From Acholeplasma equifetale ATCC 29724 (GTDB taxonomy: Bacteria > Bacillota_I > Bacilli_A > Acholeplasmatales > Acholeplasmataceae): DNA of 64,000 nt. The position numbers and the translations under genes are program-made. The notes under the pieces were generated by a model. The model was not told the DNA's origin, ran no database searches, and was given only the letters and a program-made list of their open reading frames with translations. The stretch is taken from contig NZ_JHXL01000001.1 of NCBI RefSeq assembly GCF_000687735.1, positions 1 to 64,000 of the forward strand. Reading direction: 5' to 3'. This document shows, piece after piece, positions 25,956 to 34,268 of this stretch. Position 1 is the first letter of the stretch; each line of letters begins with the position of its first letter.

Positions 25956-26819
25956 ATGAGATCAGAAAAAGAAATGATGGATTTAGTACTTTCTTTAGCA
26001 GAACAGGATGAACGTATTCGAATTGTGACCCTTGAGGGGTCACGCGCAAATATTAATATACCTAAAGATGAATTTCAGGATTATGATATTACATATTTTG
26101 TAAGTGATATAGAACCGTTTATATCTAATGATGACTGGCTTAATCAATTTGGGAATATAATAATGATGCAAAAGCCGGAGGATATGGAATTATTCCCACC
26201 TGAAGAAAAGGGATTTTCCTATCTTATGCTATTTGATGATTACAATAAAATTGATCTTACCTTATTGCCCTTGGAAGAGTTAGATAATTACCTAAAGGGC
26301 GATAAATTAATAAAGGTTCTAATTGATAAAGATTGTAGAATTAAAAGGGACATAGTTCCGACTGATATAGATTATCATGTAAGAAAGCCAAGCGCAAGGG
26401 AGTATGATGATTGCTGCAATGAATTTTGGAATGTAACACCTTATGTTATTAAAGGATTGTGCCGCAAAGAGATACTGTTTGCAATCGATCATCTGAACCA
26501 GATTCTACGGTTTGAACTACTTAGGATGATGTCGTGGAAGGTTGGGATAAAGACAGAATTTTCATTAAGTGTTGGGAAAAATTATAAGTATATTAACAAA
26601 TACATTGATGAAGATCTATGGAATAGATTATTATCTACATATCGCATGGATTCCTATGAAAATATTTGGAAGTCATTATTTATATGCCACCAATTGTTCA
26701 GGGAAGTGTCCAAAGAGGTAGCAGAACTACTGGGGTTTGATTATCCAGAGTATGGTAAGAACATAACAAGATATACCGAGGACATGTATAAAAAATATGT
26801 TGAAAATGACTATTTTTAA
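25956..26819 (+). CDS. aadE: Aminoglycoside 6-nucleotidyltransferase ANT(6) (streptomycin resistance)
   Basis: 287 residues. MRSEKEMMDLVLSLAEQDER, TLEGSRANINIPKD, the nucleotidyltransferase motif DYDITYFVSDI and NKIDLTLLP match ANT(6)-I, which adenylates streptomycin at the 6 position. From memory the first ~170 residues are nearly the same as ANT(6)-Ia of enterococcal plasmids, while the last ~110 (FELLRMMSWKVGIKTEF ... KYVENDYF) diverge and the end is shorter than the 302-residue form, so a mosaic allele is possible. CGAGGAG lies upstream. The catalytic residues are present, so it should be functional. Confidence 0.94.
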   Translation: MRSEKEMMDLVLSLAEQDERIRIVTLEGSRANINIPKDEFQDYDITYFVSDIEPFISNDDWLNQFGNIIMMQKPEDMELFPPEEKGFSYLMLFDDYNKIDLTLLPLEELDNYLKGDKLIKVLIDKDCRIKRDIVPTDIDYHVRKPSAREYDDCCNEFWNVTPYVIKGLCRKEILFAIDHLNQILRFELLRMMSWKVGIKTEFSLSVGKNYKYINKYIDEDLWNRLLSTYRMDSYENIWKSLFICHQLFREVSKEVAELLGFDYPEYGKNITRYTEDMYKKYVENDYF

Positions 26820-26862
26820 AGATTAGCAAAGATTATTAACCATAAGCAAGGGGTGTAAATGT

Positions 26863-27390
26863 ATGGAAAGTACTGATGTTATAAATGAAATTAGAGGTAT
26901 ATTACCTCGTAACTCAATTGGAAAATATGATTTACTAACTATTTTTACACATAAAACCGTTTTTGATAAAATTGTAAAAGTACTATCATTGGATTTTCAA
27001 AATAAAGTAGATTATGTGGCTGCCCCAGAAGCAATTGGATGGATACTAGGCACTGCCATAGCCAAAGAACTTGGAGTGGGGTTTATTGGAGTAAGAAAAG
27101 GTGATAAGCTGCCATACGCAAAAGAAGAGATTATTTCGACACATTTTACCGACTATTCAGGTCAAGATAAAAGCTTTGAAATATCTAAGAGTTCTATTGT
27201 GAGGAACAAAAGAGTTTTGATTGTAGATGATTGGATAGAGACAGGTTCTCAAATGAAGGCTTTAATAGCTTTGTTAGAGAAATTGGATTGCAGCATTATT
27301 GGGTTGGCTACTATTGGGATTGATATAAATGAGGTTACTCAAAAATGGATAGACAGCAGTTTTGTAGCTTATATTGGCTCAAACATATAA
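26863..27390 (+). CDS. apt: Phosphoribosyltransferase (apt-like) of the resistance cluster
   Basis: 175 residues. VDYVAAPEAIGWILGTAIAK, then RKGDKLPYAKEE and the PRPP-binding motif VLIVDDWIETGSQMKALIAL are adenine-phosphoribosyltransferase-like. This gene regularly sits next to ant(6) in Gram-positive resistance clusters. The start at 26863 follows AAGGGGTG; an ATG at 26859 in another frame stops after five codons. Role in the cluster unknown; it is not itself a known resistance gene. Confidence 0.85.
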   Translation: MESTDVINEIRGILPRNSIGKYDLLTIFTHKTVFDKIVKVLSLDFQNKVDYVAAPEAIGWILGTAIAKELGVGFIGVRKGDKLPYAKEEIISTHFTDYSGQDKSFEISKSSIVRNKRVLIVDDWIETGSQMKALIALLEKLDCSIIGLATIGIDINEVTQKWIDSSFVAYIGSNI

Positions 27391-27521
27391 TAAACCGAAA
27401 GAAAATCTTGAATCAAAATTTTGGATGGCGTTAATTTACAATACAACGAAAGATGTTTACTCTTTTTTTATAAATTTTAAGAGGCGTTAAAAAACAGTTT
27501 TCAGACGAAAGGAGATCGAAG

Positions 27522-28331
27522 TTGAGTATAGATTTAAGTAACAAAAAAATTCCGAAAGAAGCAATTCAAGCATTAAAAACTATAGCGGAACTACTTGATA
27601 ATATGTTAATTGGGGTGTATTTGTATGGTTCGGCAGTAATGGGTGGTTTACGTATGAATAGCGATGTAGATATTTTGGTAATAACAAATCAAAGTTTATC
27701 TGAAAAAACTCGAAGGAATCTTACAAATAGGTTAATGCTTATATCTGGGAAAATAGGAAACATAAAAGATATGAGGCCTCTTGAAGTTACGGTCATAAAT
27801 CAAAAGGATATTGTCCCTTGGCATTTCCCCCCCAAATATGAATTTATGTATGGCGAGTGGCTAAGAGAGCAGTTTGAAAAGGGAGAAATTCCTGAGTCGA
27901 CTTATGATCCGGATTTAGCAATACTTTTAGCACAACTAAGAAAAAATAGTATTAACCTTTTGGGACCAAAGGCAACAGAAGTAATTGAGCCTGTGCCAAT
28001 GACAGATATTCGAAAAGCAATTAAAGAATCGTTGCCCGGGTTGATAGCTAGCATTAACGGTGACGAACGCAATGTGATTTTAACTTTAGCCAGAATGTGG
28101 CTGACAGCATCTACTGGTGAAATTCGCTCAAAAGATCTGGCAGCTGAATGGGCGATACCTCAATTACCCGATGAGCATGCTACTTTACTCAACAAAGCGA
28201 GAGAGGCTTATTTAGGAGAGTGTGTTGACAAGTGGGAAGGAATGGAATCTGAGGTGGCTGAACTCGTTAATCATATGAAAAAGTCTATAGAGTCTTCCCT
28301 TAATATCCAATTACCTTTTCGAATAGTTTAA
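27522..28331 (+). CDS. ant(9): Aminoglycoside 9-nucleotidyltransferase ANT(9) (spectinomycin resistance, Spw-like)
   Basis: 269 residues from a TTG with AAAGGAGA upstream. GVYLYGSAVMGGLRMNSDVD is the nucleotidyltransferase GS...DxD motif, and RPLEVTVINQKDIVPWHFPP, YDPDLAILLAQLRKNSINLL and GDERNVILTLARMW follow as in ANT(9). The 269-residue length fits the Spw allele rather than the 260-residue Spc, from memory. It adenylates spectinomycin at position 9. It is preceded by a 130-base AT-rich leader without an evident attenuator. All catalytic residues appear intact. Confidence 0.93.
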   Translation: MSIDLSNKKIPKEAIQALKTIAELLDNMLIGVYLYGSAVMGGLRMNSDVDILVITNQSLSEKTRRNLTNRLMLISGKIGNIKDMRPLEVTVINQKDIVPWHFPPKYEFMYGEWLREQFEKGEIPESTYDPDLAILLAQLRKNSINLLGPKATEVIEPVPMTDIRKAIKESLPGLIASINGDERNVILTLARMWLTASTGEIRSKDLAAEWAIPQLPDEHATLLNKAREAYLGECVDKWEGMESEVAELVNHMKKSIESSLNIQLPFRIV

Positions 28332-28890
28332 ATATAACAAAGACTAGTTGTTAATGTGCATTATTGATTGCTTCGATATGTTCCCCCATATATCAGTTTC
28401 TTAAAAAATAATCAAAATACCGTTGATACGTTCCCGCGAACGAAAGGGTTAAAAATCAGCTTAAGACATCAATGCCATCAACTCGAGCCACTATGGGTGC
28501 GGGAACATGTCAACAAAAAAATTAAGTAATCTGAACAAAATAATAGTTGTAATACGATTAACTTGTAAATTTGTTTGGATATGCTAATGAAGTGACAGTG
28601 AAAAGGTCCTATTATAAACCTTGAATACTAATAAATTGCGTAAAGGTTCAAATCGATAATAACACGACCCCCATACTATAAAGGGGTACATCTTTACACA
28701 AAACTATTTATTTTGCGTATTACTAGGCATACTTCATTCTAAACACAGATTGAATGTGACAACATATTATTAAAAGTGATGGGAAAGGACAAACCTAATT
28801 GGACAAACAATTATGCTGTTTTTATAGTATAATTGTAATAATCAGTTATCTCTTTATGACTTATCAAAATATGAACTTTTAGCATTATTT
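28332..28890 (+). other. Gene-free region behind ant(9), with inverted repeat
   Basis: No convincing coding sequence. It holds a 16-bp inverted repeat (28422-28437 and 28499-28514, GTTGATACGTTCCCGC against its counterpart with 14 of 16 matching), a further TATGTTCCCC copy near 28378, and an iteron-like GGGGTACA at 28683. It appears to be plasmid or insertion remnant sequence. Confidence 0.6.
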
Positions 28891-28936
28891 ATAGTAAAGT
28901 TAGTCTAGAGGTTATAGTAAAGTTAGTCTAGAGGTT
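28891..28936 (+). repeat. Perfect 23-bp tandem repeat (two units)
   Basis: Unit ATAGTAAAGTTAGTCTAGAG plus GTT is repeated exactly at 28891-28913 and 28914-28936. It lies 46 bases before the iterons and may be part of a replication or partition locus. Confidence 0.9.
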
Positions 28937-28981
28937 ATCAAAAACAGTGATAAAGTCCATAATGACAAGACAGTTGATATA

Positions 28982-29066
28982 GGGGTACGAAAAATATCTC
29001 AGGGGTACGAACTTTTTTAAAGGGGTACGAAATTGTATCAAAATAGTCGTCCTTACACATATTGAA
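28982..29066 (+). repeat. Iteron array and right direct repeat of the resistance cassette
   Basis: GGGGTACGAA occurs at 28982, 29002 and 29022, exactly 20 bases apart, followed by ATTGTATCAAAATAGTCG. The part from 29002 to 29066 matches the left repeat at 24681-24744. Regular 20-bp spacing is typical of initiator-binding iterons of theta-replicating plasmids. No Rep gene is present. Confidence 0.85.
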
Positions 29067-29072
29067 TGCATA

Positions 29073-29102
29073 GGTTTGATACAAAAGTATCGAGCCTTTT
29101 TT
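29073..29102 (+). terminator. Terminator-like hairpin after the iterons
   Basis: Stem GGTTTGATAC/GTATCGAGCC (two G-T pairs), loop AAAA, then six T. A second small hairpin AGGG/CCCT follows at about 29109. No gene clearly ends here, so it probably belongs to the plasmid remnant. Confidence 0.7.
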
Positions 29103-29413
29103 CATGCAGAAAGGGTGAAATCCCTTATTTGCAAGTTATATAGTGTCATTTGAATGACGAAAACCTGTACTTAGTGTAAACTAATATATACAAAAGGTAT
29201 CAGATGAAAGACAATACGAAAAGATTGAAAAAATAAGATCAGAATGTCATTAACTTGAATAAAATGCCTATTGTTAAGTTATTAAAAAGTTGTAACAGAC
29301 GTACCTTTACAAGTTGTAGATTCTAAAGATAGACTACCTAGGGTAATATAAAAATTAGAAGTTCGACTCCTATTAGTGATGATTAAAATTTTATTAAGAA
29401 GAGGAGATTTAAT

Positions 29414-29785
29414 ATGAAGATTGAAGTTATGTTTCATTGTGGGAATGCGCCAAAAATGGAACGTGTTATAAACTTAACAATCGCACTATCTAAGAAAGAC
29501 ATAGATGCGGTTAAGACTCATGTACGAGAAGATTTCACATGGCGAATAGTGGGTGAGAATCATATTGTAAAATTAGATCAGTTAACTCAAACTTTAATGA
29601 CTAAACCACAAATATTGGAGTTAAGAGTTGAGAATGCATTAAGTCATGGAAAAGGAGCTATGTGCGAAGGTGTAATCACTTTTGATAACGGATTAACTTA
29701 TGTCTTTTGCAATATTGTTCAGTTTGTGAATACTGCTAGTGATGCACTCATAAAAGAAGCACATACTTATTTTATAAAAGCATAA
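29414..29785 (+). CDS. NTF2-like (SnoaL-type) protein
   Basis: 123 residues. VINLTIALSKKDIDAVKTHV, then DFTWRIVGENHIV, and GAMCEGVITFDNGLTYVFCN fit the NTF2-like/SnoaL small beta-barrel fold (nuclear transport factor 2 family). A strong AGAGGAGA site precedes the ATG. It is an isolated gene between the iteron region and the recombinase remnant. Members have varied roles (isomerases, hydrolases, binding proteins) and none can be chosen here. Confidence 0.72.
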   Translation: MKIEVMFHCGNAPKMERVINLTIALSKKDIDAVKTHVREDFTWRIVGENHIVKLDQLTQTLMTKPQILELRVENALSHGKGAMCEGVITFDNGLTYVFCNIVQFVNTASDALIKEAHTYFIKA

Positions 29786-29844
29786 GAAATTGGTATCAAC
29801 CCAGTATTTTGTATTACATTTATAAACAAGGGGAGTAAGTAAAT

Positions 29845-30094
29845 ATTTATAACCTATGGTTTCATATATCGAATCAAATCTTTCTTTTCTGAAATAGAAT
29901 TAAATGTTGATAAACAAGTGACTGAAGATCAAATCTATGAACATCTATTTCAAGGCCTGTCGCTACTTAAATCTATTGATGATATGAGGTATCTTTTTAT
30001 TGAGTATCAATACTGTATTAAAAAAATAGCAAAGATAAACAGAATGTTGAGAATACCTCAAAAAAGAGAAATGTTTGATCAGACAAAGTTATAA
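29845..30094 (+). other. Open frame without a normal start codon, probable gene remnant
   Basis: An open frame that ends at the TAA 30092-30094 encodes about 80 helical residues (VTEDQIYEHLFQGLSLLKSI, DDMRYLFIEYQYCIKKIAKI). It has GGGGAGTAAG upstream but no ATG, GTG or TTG at the right place, since the frame opens directly after a TAA with ATA. It looks like a fragment of a mobile-element gene. No family was recognised. Confidence 0.45.
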
Positions 30095-30386
30095 ATGAGA
30101 ACATGCACAAGGTTCAATCGCAGGAAGAGTACACGAAGAAGTACGAAGAACTCCTAAAGCGTTATGAAAAAGCAAATGTAGAATATGGTAGAATTCAAGA
30201 TGAGATATTGCATAAGATTAGCTTGTCACAAAAGCTTGAGTCATCATCAAGGATTTAGAAACTAGACCTGTATCAATTGATTATTTTGATGAAACTACAT
30301 TCCGTTTTATGGTTGAAAGTGTAAAGATATCAAAAGATAAGGTGTTAACGTTCAAGTTTAGAAATGGCAAGGAAATAGAAGTATAG
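30095..30386 (+). pseudogene. 3' remnant of a large serine recombinase, frameshifted
   Basis: The first frame reads QEEYTKKYEELLKRYEKANV, a recombinase coiled coil, and hits a stop near 30258. The adjacent frame continues with IIKDLETRPVSIDYFDETTF, RFMVESVKISKDKVLTFKF and RNGKEIEV. This is the C-terminus of a large serine recombinase, related to the intact protein ending at 23082 (FRNGQEINVK). The catalytic and recombinase domains are gone. It marks the end of a second, decayed integrative element. Confidence 0.85.
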
Positions 30387-30405
30387 GAACCAAGAGTAGG
30401 ATTAG

Positions 30406-30435
30406 ACCTTCATCAGTAATGGTGGAGGTTTTTTT
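30406..30435 (+). terminator. Terminator behind the recombinase remnant
   Basis: Stem ACCTTCATCA/TGGTGGAGGT (with G-T pairs), loop GTAA, then seven T. The following 230 bases up to the HTH gene are AT-rich with a relatively GC-rich patch at 30470-30507 (CGTGCCCGTATTGAC, AGGGGGGC) that may be an old attachment site, plus an ACTCAA/TTGAGT inverted repeat at 30577-30595. Confidence 0.85.
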
Positions 30436-30669
30436 CTATACAAAAATGTGCCAATAATCCACGCCTCATGTACGTGCCCGTATTGACATAAATATGCAGG
30501 GGGGCTAAAATTATAGTATATATTATACTTAGTATAAAATATTAAAAAATACGACTTATTGGGCGATTTTATACAAACTCAACAAAAAATTGAGTAATTC
30601 AAAAAAGCGTTAATTTTCAAATCGATAATTCAATTGTAAAATGAAATTGGTTTAAGGAGGTGTTGAGTT

Positions 30670-31551
30670 ATGGGCGTTGGTTCAAAAATTAAAGAATATA
30701 GAAATAAAGCTGGTTTGACACAAAGAGATTTAGCTGATCAATTACACGTTACATACCAAGCGGTTTCTAGATGGGAAAATGATGATGCAGAACCGTCAAT
30801 TGATACTTTGAAAGAAATGTGTGGAATCCTTAATTGTTCCATTGAAGAGTTATTTGATATGGAAAGAAAAGAGGAAGATAAACCTGTTGAAGAAAAGATT
30901 ACAGTTGTAGAAAAAATAGTGGTTCAAGAACCTAAACCAATATTAGGTGTATGCGAGCAATGTAATCATCCTATCTATGAGGCATCGAATTTAAATCGAA
31001 TCAATGAATCATTTGTAGTTAGAACAGGCAGAATAAGTCATTCAGATACAAGACAAAGAGTCTTATGCAATGGTTGTAATGAGATAAGACTTCTAGAAGA
31101 AAAAAAGAAAGCAGAACAAAGACAAAGAGAAATCAATGCTACTTTTAAAAAGAGAAGGATTCATTCATTTATTTGGCCTTCTTTAATAGCGTTACTATTT
31201 ATTGCAGTTGGTATAAGTTCATTTGTAAATGGCGAAGTTTCTACAGGATTTGGTTGTCTAGGATTTGGCGTGTTTGCCTATTGTTTTTTAGGAACTATGA
31301 TTCTAAATAATACATTCATAACTGATATGTGGTTGGAAATTACGTCTTGGGGATTTGTCAAACTTCCAGGTATCATTTTTGAATTTAGTTTTGATGGTTT
31401 GGTATTCTTAATAGCAATGAAGATTTTATTCTTCCTATTAGGTTTAGCATTAGCATTATTAGCAGCTGCATTTGCTACAGCTTTAGCAATGGCATTGAGT
31501 ATATTTGTCTACCCATTCGCTTTAATTAAAAATATAAAATGTGAAGAGTAG
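30670..31551 (+). CDS. XRE-type HTH regulator with zinc-finger and membrane domain
   Basis: 293 residues. An N-terminal XRE HTH (KIKEYRNKAGLTQRDLADQL, YQAVSRWENDDAEPSIDTL) is followed by a cysteine pair CEQCNHPIYE and a second CNGCNEI near residue 135-140, likely a zinc ribbon. A coiled linker and at least three to four membrane segments follow (SFIWPSLIALLFIAVGISSF; ILFFLLGLALALLAAAFATA). A membrane-bound transcription regulator or sensor is implied. TAAGGAGG precedes the ATG. It starts a cluster with the next small gene and the lipoprotein. Confidence 0.78.
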   Translation: MGVGSKIKEYRNKAGLTQRDLADQLHVTYQAVSRWENDDAEPSIDTLKEMCGILNCSIEELFDMERKEEDKPVEEKITVVEKIVVQEPKPILGVCEQCNHPIYEASNLNRINESFVVRTGRISHSDTRQRVLCNGCNEIRLLEEKKKAEQRQREINATFKKRRIHSFIWPSLIALLFIAVGISSFVNGEVSTGFGCLGFGVFAYCFLGTMILNNTFITDMWLEITSWGFVKLPGIIFEFSFDGLVFLIAMKILFFLLGLALALLAAAFATALAMALSIFVYPFALIKNIKCEE

Positions 31552-31566
31552 GAGGAGAGAAAAAAT

Positions 31567-31914
31567 ATGATTGAAACAAAACAAGTACATTTATCAGGTT
31601 GGCAGCCAACACAAGAATCAACTGAAAGACATGGACGTGCAACGAGGCATTACCAAATAATGGATCGCGAAACATCAATGGAACGTTATAACGAATTAAG
31701 AAAATTAGAAAGTGAATATGAATCTTCAAAGAGTCAAATCAAGTCATACAGTTCAATGAAATTCACGACTGTATTATTATTCCAGGTGTTATTTACATTG
31801 CCTATAAAACAAATCAAAAGAATTCTATCAATGAAAATAACCAAAATTGCAGAAGTAGAATGCAAAAAGCTGTCACTAACGCTAGAAAGATTAAGTAATG
31901 GAGGGGGATTATAG
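31567..31914 (+). CDS. Small protein gene, probably frameshifted
   Basis: The open frame gives 115 residues (ETKQVHLSGWQPTQESTERH ... SMKFTTVLLF). After about residue 70 the -1 frame is more protein-like: PGVIYIAYKTNQKNSINENN and then RMQKAVTNARKIK, ending at a TAA 31896-31898, just before the GGAGGGGG site of the lipoprotein. A single missing base in the T-rich stretch near 31783 would join the two parts and form one membrane segment (TTVLLF-PGVIYIAYK). Either the gene is disrupted or the assembly has an error. No function known; it lies between an HTH membrane protein and a lipoprotein and starts 15 bases after the former. Confidence 0.55.
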   Translation: MIETKQVHLSGWQPTQESTERHGRATRHYQIMDRETSMERYNELRKLESEYESSKSQIKSYSSMKFTTVLLFQVLFTLPIKQIKRILSMKITKIAEVECKKLSLTLERLSNGGGL

Positions 31915-34227
31915 ATGATAAAGAAAAAGATAATTGCTTTGTTAATGGGATTAGCAATCATCGGCATGCTAACTGCATGTGGCGGTGGTGGTAAAACTCC
32001 ATCAACATATCCTCCTACTACACAACCACCTGATGAAACAGTACCAGATTCCACAACGGATGAAATTGAATTGGCATCATACATATCAGCCGCTATTTCT
32101 AAGTTAGATGAACTTGTAAAGCCAGTTATTGAGAAGATTTCTGATGAAGATTTAAAAGCTGCTATTAAGAATTATTATGATACTGAAAAGCAATATGTTA
32201 ATGGAATCAAGAACTTAGAAACGGCAAAGTCAGCAGCAAATAAGGTTGTTGAGGACACAAAAGTATTTGCTAAGGACACCCTAAAACCTCTAGCAATTCA
32301 AAAATTAAATGGCGTAATCAATCCTTTAATAGAGAAGATAACATATGAAGAATTAAAGAATTCTGTTCAGTCTTTCTACAATACAGAAATGGCAAAAATT
32401 GATGCGATAGAAACTTTAGCTGAGGTATCAGATACTTTCAAAGAAATATTAGACAATACAAAGGCTTTTATAAGCACTGAAACTGAAAAAGTAATCATTG
32501 CATTAAAGAACAAGGCATTAGAGGAACTTGACCCATATGTTACAGTATTGATTGCTAAGATTCCTTATGACACTTTAAAGACTGATACTCAAGCATTCTA
32601 TAATGAAGTAAAGAAGAAACTAGAGGCAGTGGATACTATCGAAGGATTCGAACCTTGTGTTAAGGAAATTAAAGATGATTTAGAAGAATATGCATTAACT
32701 GAAACAAAGAAGATTGCAATTGCAAAATTACAAGAAGTAGTTGATGCAGGAATTGCTAAGATTCCAAATCCTGTATTTAAGGAAGATTTAACTGAATTCT
32801 CAAAGACAGAGATTGCAAAGTTAAATGCAGTTACAGCAATTGAGGATGTTCCTACTACTCTTACAACAGTAATCACTGAAACTGAAGCACACATTCAAGG
32901 CTTATTAGTTAATACGGTTAAAGAATATGTTGCAAGATTAACAGCAATAGAAACAGCAACAGCATATGATTATTTGCCAGCTGCAATGCATCCATCATAT
33001 TCAAATAATGTTGTTGATGCATCAAGCATAAATTACGATTTCACTTCATTTACTAATGTCACAATCATTAATCAAGCAGGCTATGGCGAACAATGGCAAA
33101 TGGTAGTTGAAAACATCAACCAAAGCGTGGCAATGGCTAAGGTATTCAATGTAGCACAAACTGCATTAAATGCCGCAGGTAATGCCGTAGATATTTATAT
33201 TACAAATTCATATTCTGAAGAAATGTCTTATACATTTAGTGGAAATGGCTATACTGGAAAGTTTGAATTTAAGGACGCTATGCTTATCTTCAATATCACA
33301 TTAACTGATTCAGTTACGGTTCCAGGATTCGGTTCAGTTAAACCTGTTATTAAGATGGAATATGATTTAACAAAAGAGGCAAAAGGAATGTTCATTAGCC
33401 TTGGTGATTCATATAAAGTTAAATATATCATTACAGAAAATGGATACGAAATGGCTACAACTTATGGATTAACAATTGCTGGTAAGTCTGCGTCTAGATC
33501 ATCATATCTATCAATCGTTAAGAACAATGGCAAAACAACAGGTCATATCTATGAATATATAACATATGAAGGTTCCGACAAAATCAAGGCTTGTGCTGAT
33601 TTCTATGTTGAAAACGGATATGTATCAGTTGTTGGTAATAAATCTTCAGGTATGACAGGATTTGATGGTTATATTAATGAATTATATTCAGCAAATGAAG
33701 GTAGATTACTTGGCTATGAAGTAAGAGAAGAATTAACATATGCAGGTGTAACTGGAACTTACAACACATTATGGTTCAATTTATGGGACATCCAAGGTAT
33801 TAATTCTGTTAAAGTTACAGATAAAACAGATGCAAATAAATCAGGAAAGAGTACTGTAGATGTATACTTAAATGGTTCTTCAACACTTTTATCTCCAACA
33901 TATAATACAATATTTTCAGTTAAAACTAGCCGTAAGTATGACATCGAATTTAGAACAAGATACTACTATACTTATGATGCTGAAACAGGAACTTACGTTT
34001 CAAATGCAGTACAAGTACCTATGATGTTCGTCCAAGAAGGGGATAACTACAATTCATTCTCTTCAGATATGTTAAAAGACAATGGTGTTACAGTATCGGT
34101 ATCACTTTCTCAAACACATTTGAATAAGATTCTGTCTGATTATGACACATTAATCGATATCTTTATTGCAAACAAGGATGCTATGACATCTGAAACTATC
34201 ATTGCATATTTAGAACAATACGAATAA
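31915..34227 (+). CDS. Repeat-containing surface lipoprotein
   Basis: 770 residues. A signal peptide with lipobox LTAC (Cys22) is followed by a glycine/threonine/proline-rich linker to about residue 45. Residues about 55-325 form four imperfect helical repeats of about 67 residues (each with the pattern LxxLVxPxIEKIxxExLK ... FYNTExxKIxAIETL). The rest is beta-rich (TVPGFGSVKPVIKMEYDLT). It is probably anchored in the membrane facing out, as in mollicute surface lipoproteins. GGAGGGGG precedes the ATG and a terminator follows the stop. Specific function unknown. Confidence 0.82.
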   Translation: MIKKKIIALLMGLAIIGMLTACGGGGKTPSTYPPTTQPPDETVPDSTTDEIELASYISAAISKLDELVKPVIEKISDEDLKAAIKNYYDTEKQYVNGIKNLETAKSAANKVVEDTKVFAKDTLKPLAIQKLNGVINPLIEKITYEELKNSVQSFYNTEMAKIDAIETLAEVSDTFKEILDNTKAFISTETEKVIIALKNKALEELDPYVTVLIAKIPYDTLKTDTQAFYNEVKKKLEAVDTIEGFEPCVKEIKDDLEEYALTETKKIAIAKLQEVVDAGIAKIPNPVFKEDLTEFSKTEIAKLNAVTAIEDVPTTLTTVITETEAHIQGLLVNTVKEYVARLTAIETATAYDYLPAAMHPSYSNNVVDASSINYDFTSFTNVTIINQAGYGEQWQMVVENINQSVAMAKVFNVAQTALNAAGNAVDIYITNSYSEEMSYTFSGNGYTGKFEFKDAMLIFNITLTDSVTVPGFGSVKPVIKMEYDLTKEAKGMFISLGDSYKVKYIITENGYEMATTYGLTIAGKSASRSSYLSIVKNNGKTTGHIYEYITYEGSDKIKACADFYVENGYVSVVGNKSSGMTGFDGYINELYSANEGRLLGYEVREELTYAGVTGTYNTLWFNLWDIQGINSVKVTDKTDANKSGKSTVDVYLNGSSTLLSPTYNTIFSVKTSRKYDIEFRTRYYYTYDAETGTYVSNAVQVPMMFVQEGDNYNSFSSDMLKDNGVTVSVSLSQTHLNKILSDYDTLIDIFIANKDAMTSETIIAYLEQYE

Positions 34228-34233
34228 AAAATG

Positions 34234-34268
34234 AGTCCACCAGGTATAAGAACTTGGTGGACTTTTAC
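34234..34268 (+). terminator. Terminator after the lipoprotein gene
   Basis: Stem AGTCCACCA/TGGTGGACT with a 12-base loop and a following T-rich stretch. The complementary side abuts the truncated end of the IS3 transposase remnant on the minus strand. Confidence 0.85.

Noticed and set aside
28891-29031. CRISPR array at the repeats near 28.9 kb
   Set aside because: The 23-bp repeat is a direct tandem without spacers and the 20-bp units are short iterons; no cas genes are present.
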